A stretch of DNA of 64,000 nt from Candidatus Peribacteria bacterium RIFCSPHIGHO2_01_FULL_51_35 (lineage in GTDB: Bacteria > Patescibacteriota > Gracilibacteria > Peribacterales > Peribacteraceae): the NCBI GenBank assembly GCA_001787535.1, contig MFXP01000016.1, forward strand, positions 1-64,000. The letters are read 5' to 3'. Shown here one piece after another: positions 25,104-32,964 of this stretch; the first letter of the stretch is position 1, and each line of letters begins with the position of its first letter. The notes under the pieces were generated by a model that made no database searches, had not been told where the DNA came from, and was given only the letters and a program-made list of their open reading frames with translations. A program made the translations under genes and the position numbers.

Positions 25104-26165
25104 ATGGATCTGCCGACGTACTTCACCGATTTTCTGAAAAATATCCGGCCCGAGCCGGACGATTTGGATGAATTTCGTGCAGCACACAAAGAACTGCGAG
25201 AGAAGCTCGAAGCCGACCTCGGACTCTCCGACATCATCCTCTCCACTTTCCTGCAGGGCAGCTACCGTCGTGCAACGGCCATCCGCCCGAAGCCGGGGAA
25301 AAAGGGTGATGTGGATGTCGTGGTTGTGACCGATATCGACAAAGAACAGAAAACACCGCAGCAGGCCCTCGACACATTCAAGCCCTTTCTGGACAAGCAC
25401 TATAAGGGGAAGTACGTCATACAGGGGCGTTCCATCGGCATCAGTCTGACGAGAGTTGATCTCGATCTTGTGGCAACCTCTGCACCTTCCGAAGTGGAGA
25501 AGAGTGTGTGGAAGAGCATGAGCTTCACCGAGGATCGGACGCTGGAAGATGAGGAATTCGTGGAGAAAATGACGAGAGCGTCTGCTGAATGGAAATTGTC
25601 GCCATTGGAAATCCCGGATCGGGAGGCGAAGTTATGGGTTCCGACGCATCCCCTGAAGCAGATTCAAGCCACGCAGGAGAAGAATGCGCGGTGCAATAAG
25701 CACTTCGTGAATGTCGTGAAGGCGATCAAGTGGTGGAGACGAAAGTTCGTAACGCCAGAGTACCCCAGGAGCTACCCAGTAGAGCATCTGATATGGCACT
25801 GCTGCCCCGATCAAATCAAAACGGTGGCGCAGGGCGTCACGGAAACGCTAGAGACGATCGTACGGGATCATAAGCTCAAACCCTTTCTCCCCGATCACGG
25901 CGTCCCCCAGCACGATGTCTTCAAGCGCATCATCCAAAAAGATTACGATGAGTTCTACAAGCAAGTCGCCGAAGCCGCTGTCCTCGCTCGGAAAGCCCTT
26001 GATGAGCAGGACACGGAAAAAAGCGCGAAGCTCTGGCGAGAGCTGTTCGGTAATGATTTCCCTCCGTATGGAGGCGGAACCGGGGGTGGAAGCAATGGCG
26101 GATCGAAGGGCGGCTACACGCCACGAGATCGTCCGTCGAACGTCGGAGGAGCACGCTTTGGATAG
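25104..26165 (+). CDS. CBASS CD-NTase (cGAS-like cyclic oligonucleotide synthase)
   Basis: 353 residues from ATG 25104; a TTG at 25065, directly after the cap5 stop, is an alternative start. The nucleotidyltransferase signature is complete: LQGSYRRAT (G52-S53), D69-V-D71-VVV, and third aspartate D121 (RVDLDLV). The C-terminus is a flexible glycine-rich tail ending GGARFG. A C-terminal glycine is what Cap2 conjugates in type II CBASS. Sequence resembles clade D CD-NTases, though the clade needs alignment. On phage sensing it would make the cyclic messenger read by the HNH-SAVED protein. Confidence 0.9.
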   Translation: MDLPTYFTDFLKNIRPEPDDLDEFRAAHKELREKLEADLGLSDIILSTFLQGSYRRATAIRPKPGKKGDVDVVVVTDIDKEQKTPQQALDTFKPFLDKHYKGKYVIQGRSIGISLTRVDLDLVATSAPSEVEKSVWKSMSFTEDRTLEDEEFVEKMTRASAEWKLSPLEIPDREAKLWVPTHPLKQIQATQEKNARCNKHFVNVVKAIKWWRRKFVTPEYPRSYPVEHLIWHCCPDQIKTVAQGVTETLETIVRDHKLKPFLPDHGVPQHDVFKRIIQKDYDEFYKQVAEAAVLARKALDEQDTEKSAKLWRELFGNDFPPYGGGTGGGSNGGSKGGYTPRDRPSNVGGARFG

Positions 26166-27974
26166 ATGTCTGAACCACATGAACCTTCAGAGGCATTATT
26201 GGCGGGAAGACGCGCACTGGAGGGCATCAAGGGCGTGACGCTTCTCGAAGATTTCCAATGGATCGAGAAATGCAAGCGATGGTGCCTACGCTGTCGCCTC
26301 AGGATCGATGGCAATGGAACCGCATTCGCCCCGAAGGAGACTGATTGGCATGTCCTGATCGAACCCAGCTACCCGTGGGGATATCTCCGACTCCATCCCT
26401 CAAAGGAAAGAGGACTCACGCACACGTTCCCTCATCAATGGCACAATGCCGAGGGGAAAGAGAACGTACCGTGGCGTGAAGGCTTCCTCTGCCTCGACAC
26501 AGCAGTGTATGCCATCGGACGACACGGCTTCGACGATCAGCCCTACGAACCCGAGACGAGGCTGCTCTGGCACATGCAACGTGCGCTGGAATGGTTGGAA
26601 GCCGCATCGACAGATCAATTGTTGCCTCCCGGAGAGCCATTCGAACTGCCCCAATTTCACTCAGGTGCGTCGGTTGTGATCGGTTTCAACGAGAATGCTG
26701 CATCATTCGAGCAATGGAGGTCGATCCAGAATCAGTGCGGCATTGCGACTCTGAGGCGATGGCAGAAGAACGTCTTCATCGCTCGGTCGTTCCAGAGTAT
26801 CGATGGCACGGAACTTCTCTCGATGCCATGGGGTGAAGAATTCAGCAAGACGGAGGATGAAAAAACCGCTCTATGGATTCGTACCAAATCCGTACCTGTC
26901 TTGCCTCCGTGGCAGGCACCGACAACATGGGGGGAGTTGCAGGAAGCATGCAGGACGCAAGGCATCGATATGTACCAGCTCTTGGAAGCTGCCGCACCAC
27001 ACATAAGAGACGGTAAGGAGCACTTCGCTCTAATCGGCTTTCCCATTCCCGTCACAATGGGCGAAAAGCCCTGTCGCATGTTCTGGCAGGGATTGCTCCT
27101 TCCAGTTCTCACCACATCGAAAACGGCGAATGGCTTCAGACAAATCGAAACATCCTATCGGATCCGCGATCGTGCGCAGACATGGAGAGAATCTGAGAGA
27201 ATACAGTGGTGTGACGCCCACAACTGGAATATGGAAGAAATCAGCACCAGAGGCAGACTGCAGGATGCATTGACCACAAAGCAAGTTCTCCTCATCGGGG
27301 CCGGCGCACTCGGCTCCACGCTCGCAGATATGCTCGTGAGGGGAGGGGTGACGAGGATGACAGTCGTCGATCCCGATCACCTTGAAATGGGGAATCTCGT
27401 GCGTCATACGCTTCATACAAGTGACCTGCGACAGCGGAAGGCTTCGGCTCTCGCGGAAGCCCTAAACCATACATCTCCACATGCATCGGTGACGCCGCTG
27501 GTTATGGAATTTCCACCCGGGACGGACGACGCTATTGCCGCTGTGCAACAGACGGATATCGTGATCGACACGACGGGCAACGATGGTGTCCTGCACCATC
27601 TCGAAGCGTTCCCGTGGGGAAGCCCCAAGCTCTTCGTCTCCATCGCTCTCGGTCTGAAAGGTCAGCGGCTCTACTGCTACGCTGCACATGATGACACATT
27701 CCCAGTAGATGATTTCCGTACACGCATCAACCCGCTGCTGGGCGCGGATATTGAGAAGATGAAACAGGCCGGGGAAAGCCTACCGAGGGAAGGCATCGGG
27801 TGCTGGCATCCTGTATTTCCCGTCAGAGTGGACGATGTGCGCCTGCTGGCAGCAGCAGCGATCAAATTCCTTGAGCCACTTGCGAGTGTCTCTCCGGAGC
27901 AACCGCTCCTCTCGGTATTCGAGCAGACAGTGAAAGACGGACAGTTCACTGGTATTCAACGAATCGCGGCATAG
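26166..27974 (+). CDS. cap2: CBASS Cap2, E2-E1 fusion conjugating enzyme
   Basis: 602 residues; ATG is adjacent to the CD-NTase stop. The N-terminal ~160 residues resemble an E2 fold with catalytic C109 (REGFLCLDT). The C-terminal half is a ThiF/E1 adenylation domain with nucleotide loop G378-A-G-A-L-G383, VVDPDHLEMGN, and the E1 cysteine C546 (GIGCWHP). In type II CBASS, Cap2 attaches the CD-NTase C-terminus to a target, priming the synthase. All catalytic residues I would expect are visible, so the enzyme looks intact. Confidence 0.92.
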   Translation: MSEPHEPSEALLAGRRALEGIKGVTLLEDFQWIEKCKRWCLRCRLRIDGNGTAFAPKETDWHVLIEPSYPWGYLRLHPSKERGLTHTFPHQWHNAEGKENVPWREGFLCLDTAVYAIGRHGFDDQPYEPETRLLWHMQRALEWLEAASTDQLLPPGEPFELPQFHSGASVVIGFNENAASFEQWRSIQNQCGIATLRRWQKNVFIARSFQSIDGTELLSMPWGEEFSKTEDEKTALWIRTKSVPVLPPWQAPTTWGELQEACRTQGIDMYQLLEAAAPHIRDGKEHFALIGFPIPVTMGEKPCRMFWQGLLLPVLTTSKTANGFRQIETSYRIRDRAQTWRESERIQWCDAHNWNMEEISTRGRLQDALTTKQVLLIGAGALGSTLADMLVRGGVTRMTVVDPDHLEMGNLVRHTLHTSDLRQRKASALAEALNHTSPHASVTPLVMEFPPGTDDAIAAVQQTDIVIDTTGNDGVLHHLEAFPWGSPKLFVSIALGLKGQRLYCYAAHDDTFPVDDFRTRINPLLGADIEKMKQAGESLPREGIGCWHPVFPVRVDDVRLLAAAAIKFLEPLASVSPEQPLLSVFEQTVKDGQFTGIQRIAA

Positions 27975-27989
27975 GCGTAGAATGCCAGA

Positions 27990-28481
27990 ATGGAATTCTG
28001 GTCATCGGATAGGCGTTTCGGTTTGCATCTGCCCCCAGAGGAACTGCAGAAAATCCTGCAGGAATGTAGGAGCAGTGCGGACCATGAGACAGGCGGCATC
28101 CTCGTCGGTTATTACACCGAAGCACACGACTCCGCTCGGGTCACGGTGGTAACCACCGCTCCAGCCGATTCACAGAAGGGACGTACCTGGCTTCTTCGTG
28201 GGACCAGAGGGCTGACATCCGTATTGAAGGAATTGTGGCTCAAAAAGCGCGAGTACTATCTTGGGGAGTGGCACTTTCATCCATACGCAGCTCCGACTCC
28301 AAGTGGTACTGATATCGGACAGATGCATGAGATTGCAACCTCGTCCCCTTACGCCTGTCCGGAGCCGACTATGCTCATCATCGGTGGTGATCCTTGTGGT
28401 AATTGGAATGCACGTGCATTCGTATTCCCAAAAGCAGAGATGATTGAGTTACAGGAAGAGAGAGAATCTACAGATTCTTGA
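27990..28481 (+). CDS. cap3: CBASS Cap3, JAB/JAMM isopeptidase
   Basis: 163 residues. The JAMM zinc site is complete: E33 (DHETGG), H95-F-H97, S105 and D108 (WHFHPYAAPTPSGTD). Cap3 reverses Cap2-made CD-NTase conjugates and so restrains the system. It starts 15 nt after cap2 and closes the operon; the convergent type III restriction gene ends 41 nt away. Presence of both Cap2 and Cap3 defines this as a type II CBASS. Confidence 0.92.
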   Translation: MEFWSSDRRFGLHLPPEELQKILQECRSSADHETGGILVGYYTEAHDSARVTVVTTAPADSQKGRTWLLRGTRGLTSVLKELWLKKREYYLGEWHFHPYAAPTPSGTDIGQMHEIATSSPYACPEPTMLIIGGDPCGNWNARAFVFPKAEMIELQEERESTDS

Positions 28482-28522
28482 TTAATTGCTCCATCCAACC
28501 CTTTCCCAATTTTTTTGTAATT

Positions 28523-31198
28523 TTAGGAGAGAGAAGCGTTAAGGCTAAGTAGTGCGCCAAAACTCATGTTTACCTTAATGGCTGTATGAGGGATTAATAC
28601 ATACTTCCATTCCTTCCCTTTATGGCTGCTATTGTAATCGGACGCAGCTTTGCAAAATTCTTTTGCTGCCTCTGCTTTTTCAAGCACATCTTTCTCTTCA
28701 ATATCTTTTTCTGCTTTGACTTCAATCATATAAATACAACCAGCCGTTTCCACAATAAAATCCGGTTCGTATCGTTTTGAATTGTGATTCCAGTAGATTC
28801 GAAATTGTGAATGTGCAGGTCTTAGCCATTTTAATACATCCGTATCTGCCTCTAGTGTTGCAGCTAAATCCTTTTCCGCTTTTGAATCAAATTTATACAG
28901 GTTGTGACATGCTTTTTTAAAGCCGCCGAATACTTTGGACGGGATTGAATTCGTTGGCTGAATTGTTTCTGAGTAATGGTGGACTTTGTCTTTTGTGTAT
29001 ATCGACAAATTGTGCGGCTCAATTTTTGTAAATGCGTGAATTACCGGCTCCTCAAAGCCAGATTGTTCCAAATAAAAATTCTTCTTAAGCTGAACATAGA
29101 TAAATTTTGCTATTTCACGCTTGTGGTACAGCACGATATTGCGCAATTCATCGTCAGCACGGTCTGCGCCAAGCTTATTGACCGCTTGCGTGGCAAGTTT
29201 GTATAAAAGGTCATTTACTTGGTCATAATCAACATCCGGGTAATTGATAAGTTCATTCACCAAAATATTTACCGGAATGTCTCGCACCATGCCTCCACCT
29301 TCGTTTTGCAGAATATCAAACTCATTTGTTCGGAGCGTGGTTCGTAGAATTTCTTCTGAAACAGGTTGATAATTCAGGTTTGAGACATCCAGATCAAAAT
29401 TATGAAAGCCTGCGGCAACCTCATGACTTTGCTGAATGAGAATACGAGGAATAGGAATGATCTTTTGGATCACTTCCTGCACCACATCCTCATATTCCTT
29501 TTTGGCAGCTTCAATGATCTCGCTTTTAAATAAGTTTTGCTGAGGAGCACGTTCAACCCGTTCAACAAGTTTTTCGAATACCACCTTCTTCACCTCAGCT
29601 GAATTGAGGTCATTGATATTGGTAATTGAATCTCCAAGATTCGAAACAGTATCAAACAGTGCTTGCTTGGCTTGCACATTGATATTCGCCTCCTGTTTCT
29701 CATCTGCATCCTGCAACGCATCTACTGCAGCCCGCTCCTCTCGCAAAACCTCATCATACGTTGAATTTGAGGTTATAATAGATTGTGCTTCAGGCAGGAA
29801 ATCGGGGTCTATTTCAATAATATTTTCCTTTCTAATAATGGAATTGGGGTTATTCGCTGCCTCCACTATGGATTGAAAACGGTCATGGGCAATAATAGTC
29901 AGAGTATCTGTTTTCTTCTCTCCGGTGCGTTTCCCAAATGGTAAGCGGAGGCCGCGCCCAAGCGTCTGCTCTGTAAGAATCTGCGAATTTGCTGCTCGTA
30001 GAGGGATAATTGTATACAGATTTGTGACATCCCAACCCTCTTTCAGCATGTTTACATGGATGACAATCTCGATTGTATTCTCTGGCTTCTCTAGCTGCAT
30101 AAGCTTCTGCACATTCTCTTCCTTTTCACTTCCTCGTTGATTGGAATGAATTTCCGTGACTTTCCCTTTGTATCTTCCATCAAAAAAACGATCTGATTCA
30201 ATCATGTCTTTGATTTCCTGCGCATGTGTGGTGTCTTTGGCGACGACAAGCACGAACGGCTTCACCAACTTATTCCCTGTATCCCGGGCGTAAATATCAA
30301 GAGCGACTTTTGTGTCTTCATGAATACGAATTCCGTCTTCCAGTTTAATGAGATCCAGTTCTTTTGGATCATTCTTATATTGATCCGGATTAAAGTTACG
30401 GCGAGTTGCGACTGCAGGTTCCTTTAAGAAGCCATCGCGCAATCCGTGTGCAAGCGAGTATTCGTATACGACATTCTTGAACTTGGCTCCGCGATTATCA
30501 ATCGGCGTCGCAGTGAGCTCCAAGCCTAATACTGCTTTTAGTTCATTGATGGCTTTCATACCCGCATCTGCGCGGTAGTGATGTGACTCGTCCATGAGAA
30601 CAACTAAATCATCCAGTGAAGAGAGATAGCTGAAATATGACTCACCAAGATATTCGGACAGCCTTTTAATACGCGGCTCTTTGCCTCCGCGCATTTCGGA
30701 GCTGATACGCTGAATGTTAAAGACGTTGATTTTCACCGATTCAGTAAAAAGAGTCGCCTGTCTTGCTTCCAAATAGTTATCGCTGGTGATGATACGAGGA
30801 GGATTCTGTGCAAATTCACTAATTCCATTAAAAACGTATTTTGGGTTATTGGGATCCGAAAAATCCTCCACAAGCTTATTGTAGATAGTTGTACCGGGGG
30901 CTAGTACAAAGAAGTTCCGGATGCCTTTTTCTATGTACAGATAGGCAATAAATGCACCCATGAGGCGCGTTTTTCCAACACCTGTGGCGAGTGCAAAGGT
31001 AAGCGAAGGAAAATCACGCTCAAAATCCGAACAGGTTGGATACAGTGCATGCACCTTTTTAAGAGCCTCTATCAAATCAACCCCATTCTGTAGCTCAAGC
31101 TCATCTGCAAGCTTAGCGAGTGTTTCTAGGCTCGCTTTCTGAGGTGGGCGCAGGCTTAGACGATTGGTAATTGTTTGAGCAGTTTTATTCATTGTCAT
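28523..31198 (-). CDS. res: Type III restriction enzyme, Res subunit
   Basis: About 891 residues from ATG 31198 (ATG 31210 and 31192 are alternatives). SF2 helicase motifs: Walker A ATGVGKT, DESHH box, motif III LTATP, and motif VI TEQTLGRGLRLPFG. The C-terminus has a PD-(D/E)XK nuclease: YEPDFIVE, then IYMIEVKAEKD. Res translocates on DNA and cleaves unmodified sites together with Mod. The start overlaps the end of mod, so translation is coupled. Composition is more A+T-rich than the chromosome part of the window, as for the two upstream genes. Confidence 0.9.
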   Translation of the reverse strand: MTMNKTAQTITNRLSLRPPQKASLETLAKLADELELQNGVDLIEALKKVHALYPTCSDFERDFPSLTFALATGVGKTRLMGAFIAYLYIEKGIRNFFVLAPGTTIYNKLVEDFSDPNNPKYVFNGISEFAQNPPRIITSDNYLEARQATLFTESVKINVFNIQRISSEMRGGKEPRIKRLSEYLGESYFSYLSSLDDLVVLMDESHHYRADAGMKAINELKAVLGLELTATPIDNRGAKFKNVVYEYSLAHGLRDGFLKEPAVATRRNFNPDQYKNDPKELDLIKLEDGIRIHEDTKVALDIYARDTGNKLVKPFVLVVAKDTTHAQEIKDMIESDRFFDGRYKGKVTEIHSNQRGSEKEENVQKLMQLEKPENTIEIVIHVNMLKEGWDVTNLYTIIPLRAANSQILTEQTLGRGLRLPFGKRTGEKKTDTLTIIAHDRFQSIVEAANNPNSIIRKENIIEIDPDFLPEAQSIITSNSTYDEVLREERAAVDALQDADEKQEANINVQAKQALFDTVSNLGDSITNINDLNSAEVKKVVFEKLVERVERAPQQNLFKSEIIEAAKKEYEDVVQEVIQKIIPIPRILIQQSHEVAAGFHNFDLDVSNLNYQPVSEEILRTTLRTNEFDILQNEGGGMVRDIPVNILVNELINYPDVDYDQVNDLLYKLATQAVNKLGADRADDELRNIVLYHKREIAKFIYVQLKKNFYLEQSGFEEPVIHAFTKIEPHNLSIYTKDKVHHYSETIQPTNSIPSKVFGGFKKACHNLYKFDSKAEKDLAATLEADTDVLKWLRPAHSQFRIYWNHNSKRYEPDFIVETAGCIYMIEVKAEKDIEEKDVLEKAEAAKEFCKAASDYNSSHKGKEWKYVLIPHTAIKVNMSFGALLSLNASLS

Positions 31199-32957
31199 TG
31201 GAGGTAGCATCTTGGCTTTCGGCGATCTTTTCCGTGGACTCAATAATATTTAAGTCGTAGTTGTCCTGCCCATATTCACACTTCCCTAAAATCATTTGTG
31301 GAATCTTTTTTACAGTAATATTGGGGAAACGGTCATCACATTCCGGAGCAAATGATTTAGTACAAATCAGCAGACTTTCTTCGTTACCCATTTCTTCATG
31401 AATCTTGTCGAGTTGTTCAACTGTGACAAAGGCCGTGGTGACGAAAATATAATCTGTTTCCGTAGATTTACCCTGTTTCCAATATATTTCCTCATGTGGT
31501 GAAAATCTGAATCCCTCATGTTTGCACATGGCAGCAGCAAGCATATTTGCATTGTAGTTTTCATCAATAATCCAATTATCAAACTTATCTTTCTTTAAAA
31601 GACTAGGAGCTAATTCACAGAACTTGAAGCCTCCTCCTCCATTCCACTGCAAGGCTTCTGTTATACCATAAGGATCCTTGGCTTCAATAACATTTTTCAT
31701 TCGCGGAACTATGTGGGTAAAGCATTGGTCACCCAGCTCTATTACTATCCATCGGCGGTTCATCTTGTGTGCAACCGCTCCAGTCGTCCCAGATCCGCCA
31801 AATGAATCTAGAACAATATCATTTTTATCACTTGAAATCATTTGAATTACCCTCCGTAACAATGTCTCCGGTTTTTTCCCAGCAGGAAAATCGACTCCGC
31901 CCTCTTTCTTTAGGTTATTTGTAGGTATATCAAGCCAAATATTTGAAACTGGTTGAGTGACATACTTTCCTCCATCAATTTCTTTAACTCCCTTTCCAAG
32001 GAAATAAATTTGCCTTCCTTTATAAAGATAAAGATTATCCATACCATCTCGATTTAATGAAATTGGATGATCAATCTGCAAAGATCGCTGTATATGCTCG
32101 TGTAGCCACTTAGATGGTTTCTGCAATGTCTTTGTTTCAAAAACACGCTGACAATTTTCCAAAGCAAATTCCATTGCATGCTGACGGACTTCGCTTTTTG
32201 CATTCTCTGCCCCCAAAGCCTTTTTTGCAGCTGACCATTTTGCATTGGGAGTATCTCCACTGAAACCCATTTTTGTTAAGATGTGATCGTTTATACTTTC
32301 AAATTTCCAATTTTCCGCAGGCTCATCTGGATTAATAATAAAACGAGAAAAGTGTTGCAAATCGATTTCATAAACAGGGATGTATTGATTGATATAATCA
32401 AATTTACTTTTATCTTTTGCAAAGAATAAAAGATATTGTGCTGTTTGAGTTGGACCCATGTTTACAGTCTTGAAGCTAGACGTTGTTGCACCCTCAACAA
32501 TTATCGTTGTGATATAATTATTTCTACCAAATATTTCATCTAGCATTACTTTGCAATAAGCACATTCTGTATCATCTAAATTCACAACAATTGCACCAGA
32601 TTTCGACAACAATTTATGAAGGATGACTAAGCGTTCATACATCATCGACAACCAAATTGAATGCTCTAAATTATCATCGTAGTGCTCAAATGCACTCCCT
32701 GTATTAAATGGAGGATCAATGTAAATACATTTCACTTTTCCAGCGTAATCTTGCTCAAGTGCCTTCAAGGCCAAAAGATTGTCACCATGAATGAGCATGT
32801 TTTCTGAATTGGGATCTCCATAGGATTTTTTAGGATCTTCAATCAGAATTCTTGGTTCAAGCTTCAACTCCTCATCTTTACCAATCCATGTCAGTTCAAG
32901 GCGCTGTTTTGGGGTTCTGCTTTTGCCGGTGCTGGTTTGATTGCTTGTATCGGACAT
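31185..32957 (-). CDS. mod: Type III DNA methyltransferase, Mod subunit
   Basis: 590 residues from ATG 32957 (MSDTSNQTS); the frame extends to 33011, inside the helicase gene. Motif IV DPPFNTG lies near residue 80 and motif I DSFGGSGTT near 380, the beta-class order of type III Mod proteins (EcoP1I/EcoP15I type). The insert between them is the expected location of the target recognition domain. Mod methylates N6-adenine in an asymmetric site and guides Res. It begins 7 nt after the SNF2 helicase gene. Confidence 0.9.
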   Translation of the reverse strand: MSDTSNQTSTGKSRTPKQRLELTWIGKDEELKLEPRILIEDPKKSYGDPNSENMLIHGDNLLALKALEQDYAGKVKCIYIDPPFNTGSAFEHYDDNLEHSIWLSMMYERLVILHKLLSKSGAIVVNLDDTECAYCKVMLDEIFGRNNYITTIIVEGATTSSFKTVNMGPTQTAQYLLFFAKDKSKFDYINQYIPVYEIDLQHFSRFIINPDEPAENWKFESINDHILTKMGFSGDTPNAKWSAAKKALGAENAKSEVRQHAMEFALENCQRVFETKTLQKPSKWLHEHIQRSLQIDHPISLNRDGMDNLYLYKGRQIYFLGKGVKEIDGGKYVTQPVSNIWLDIPTNNLKKEGGVDFPAGKKPETLLRRVIQMISSDKNDIVLDSFGGSGTTGAVAHKMNRRWIVIELGDQCFTHIVPRMKNVIEAKDPYGITEALQWNGGGGFKFCELAPSLLKKDKFDNWIIDENYNANMLAAAMCKHEGFRFSPHEEIYWKQGKSTETDYIFVTTAFVTVEQLDKIHEEMGNEESLLICTKSFAPECDDRFPNITVKKIPQMILGKCEYGQDNYDLNIIESTEKIAESQDATSNDNE

Positions 32958-32964
32958 AGATTCA

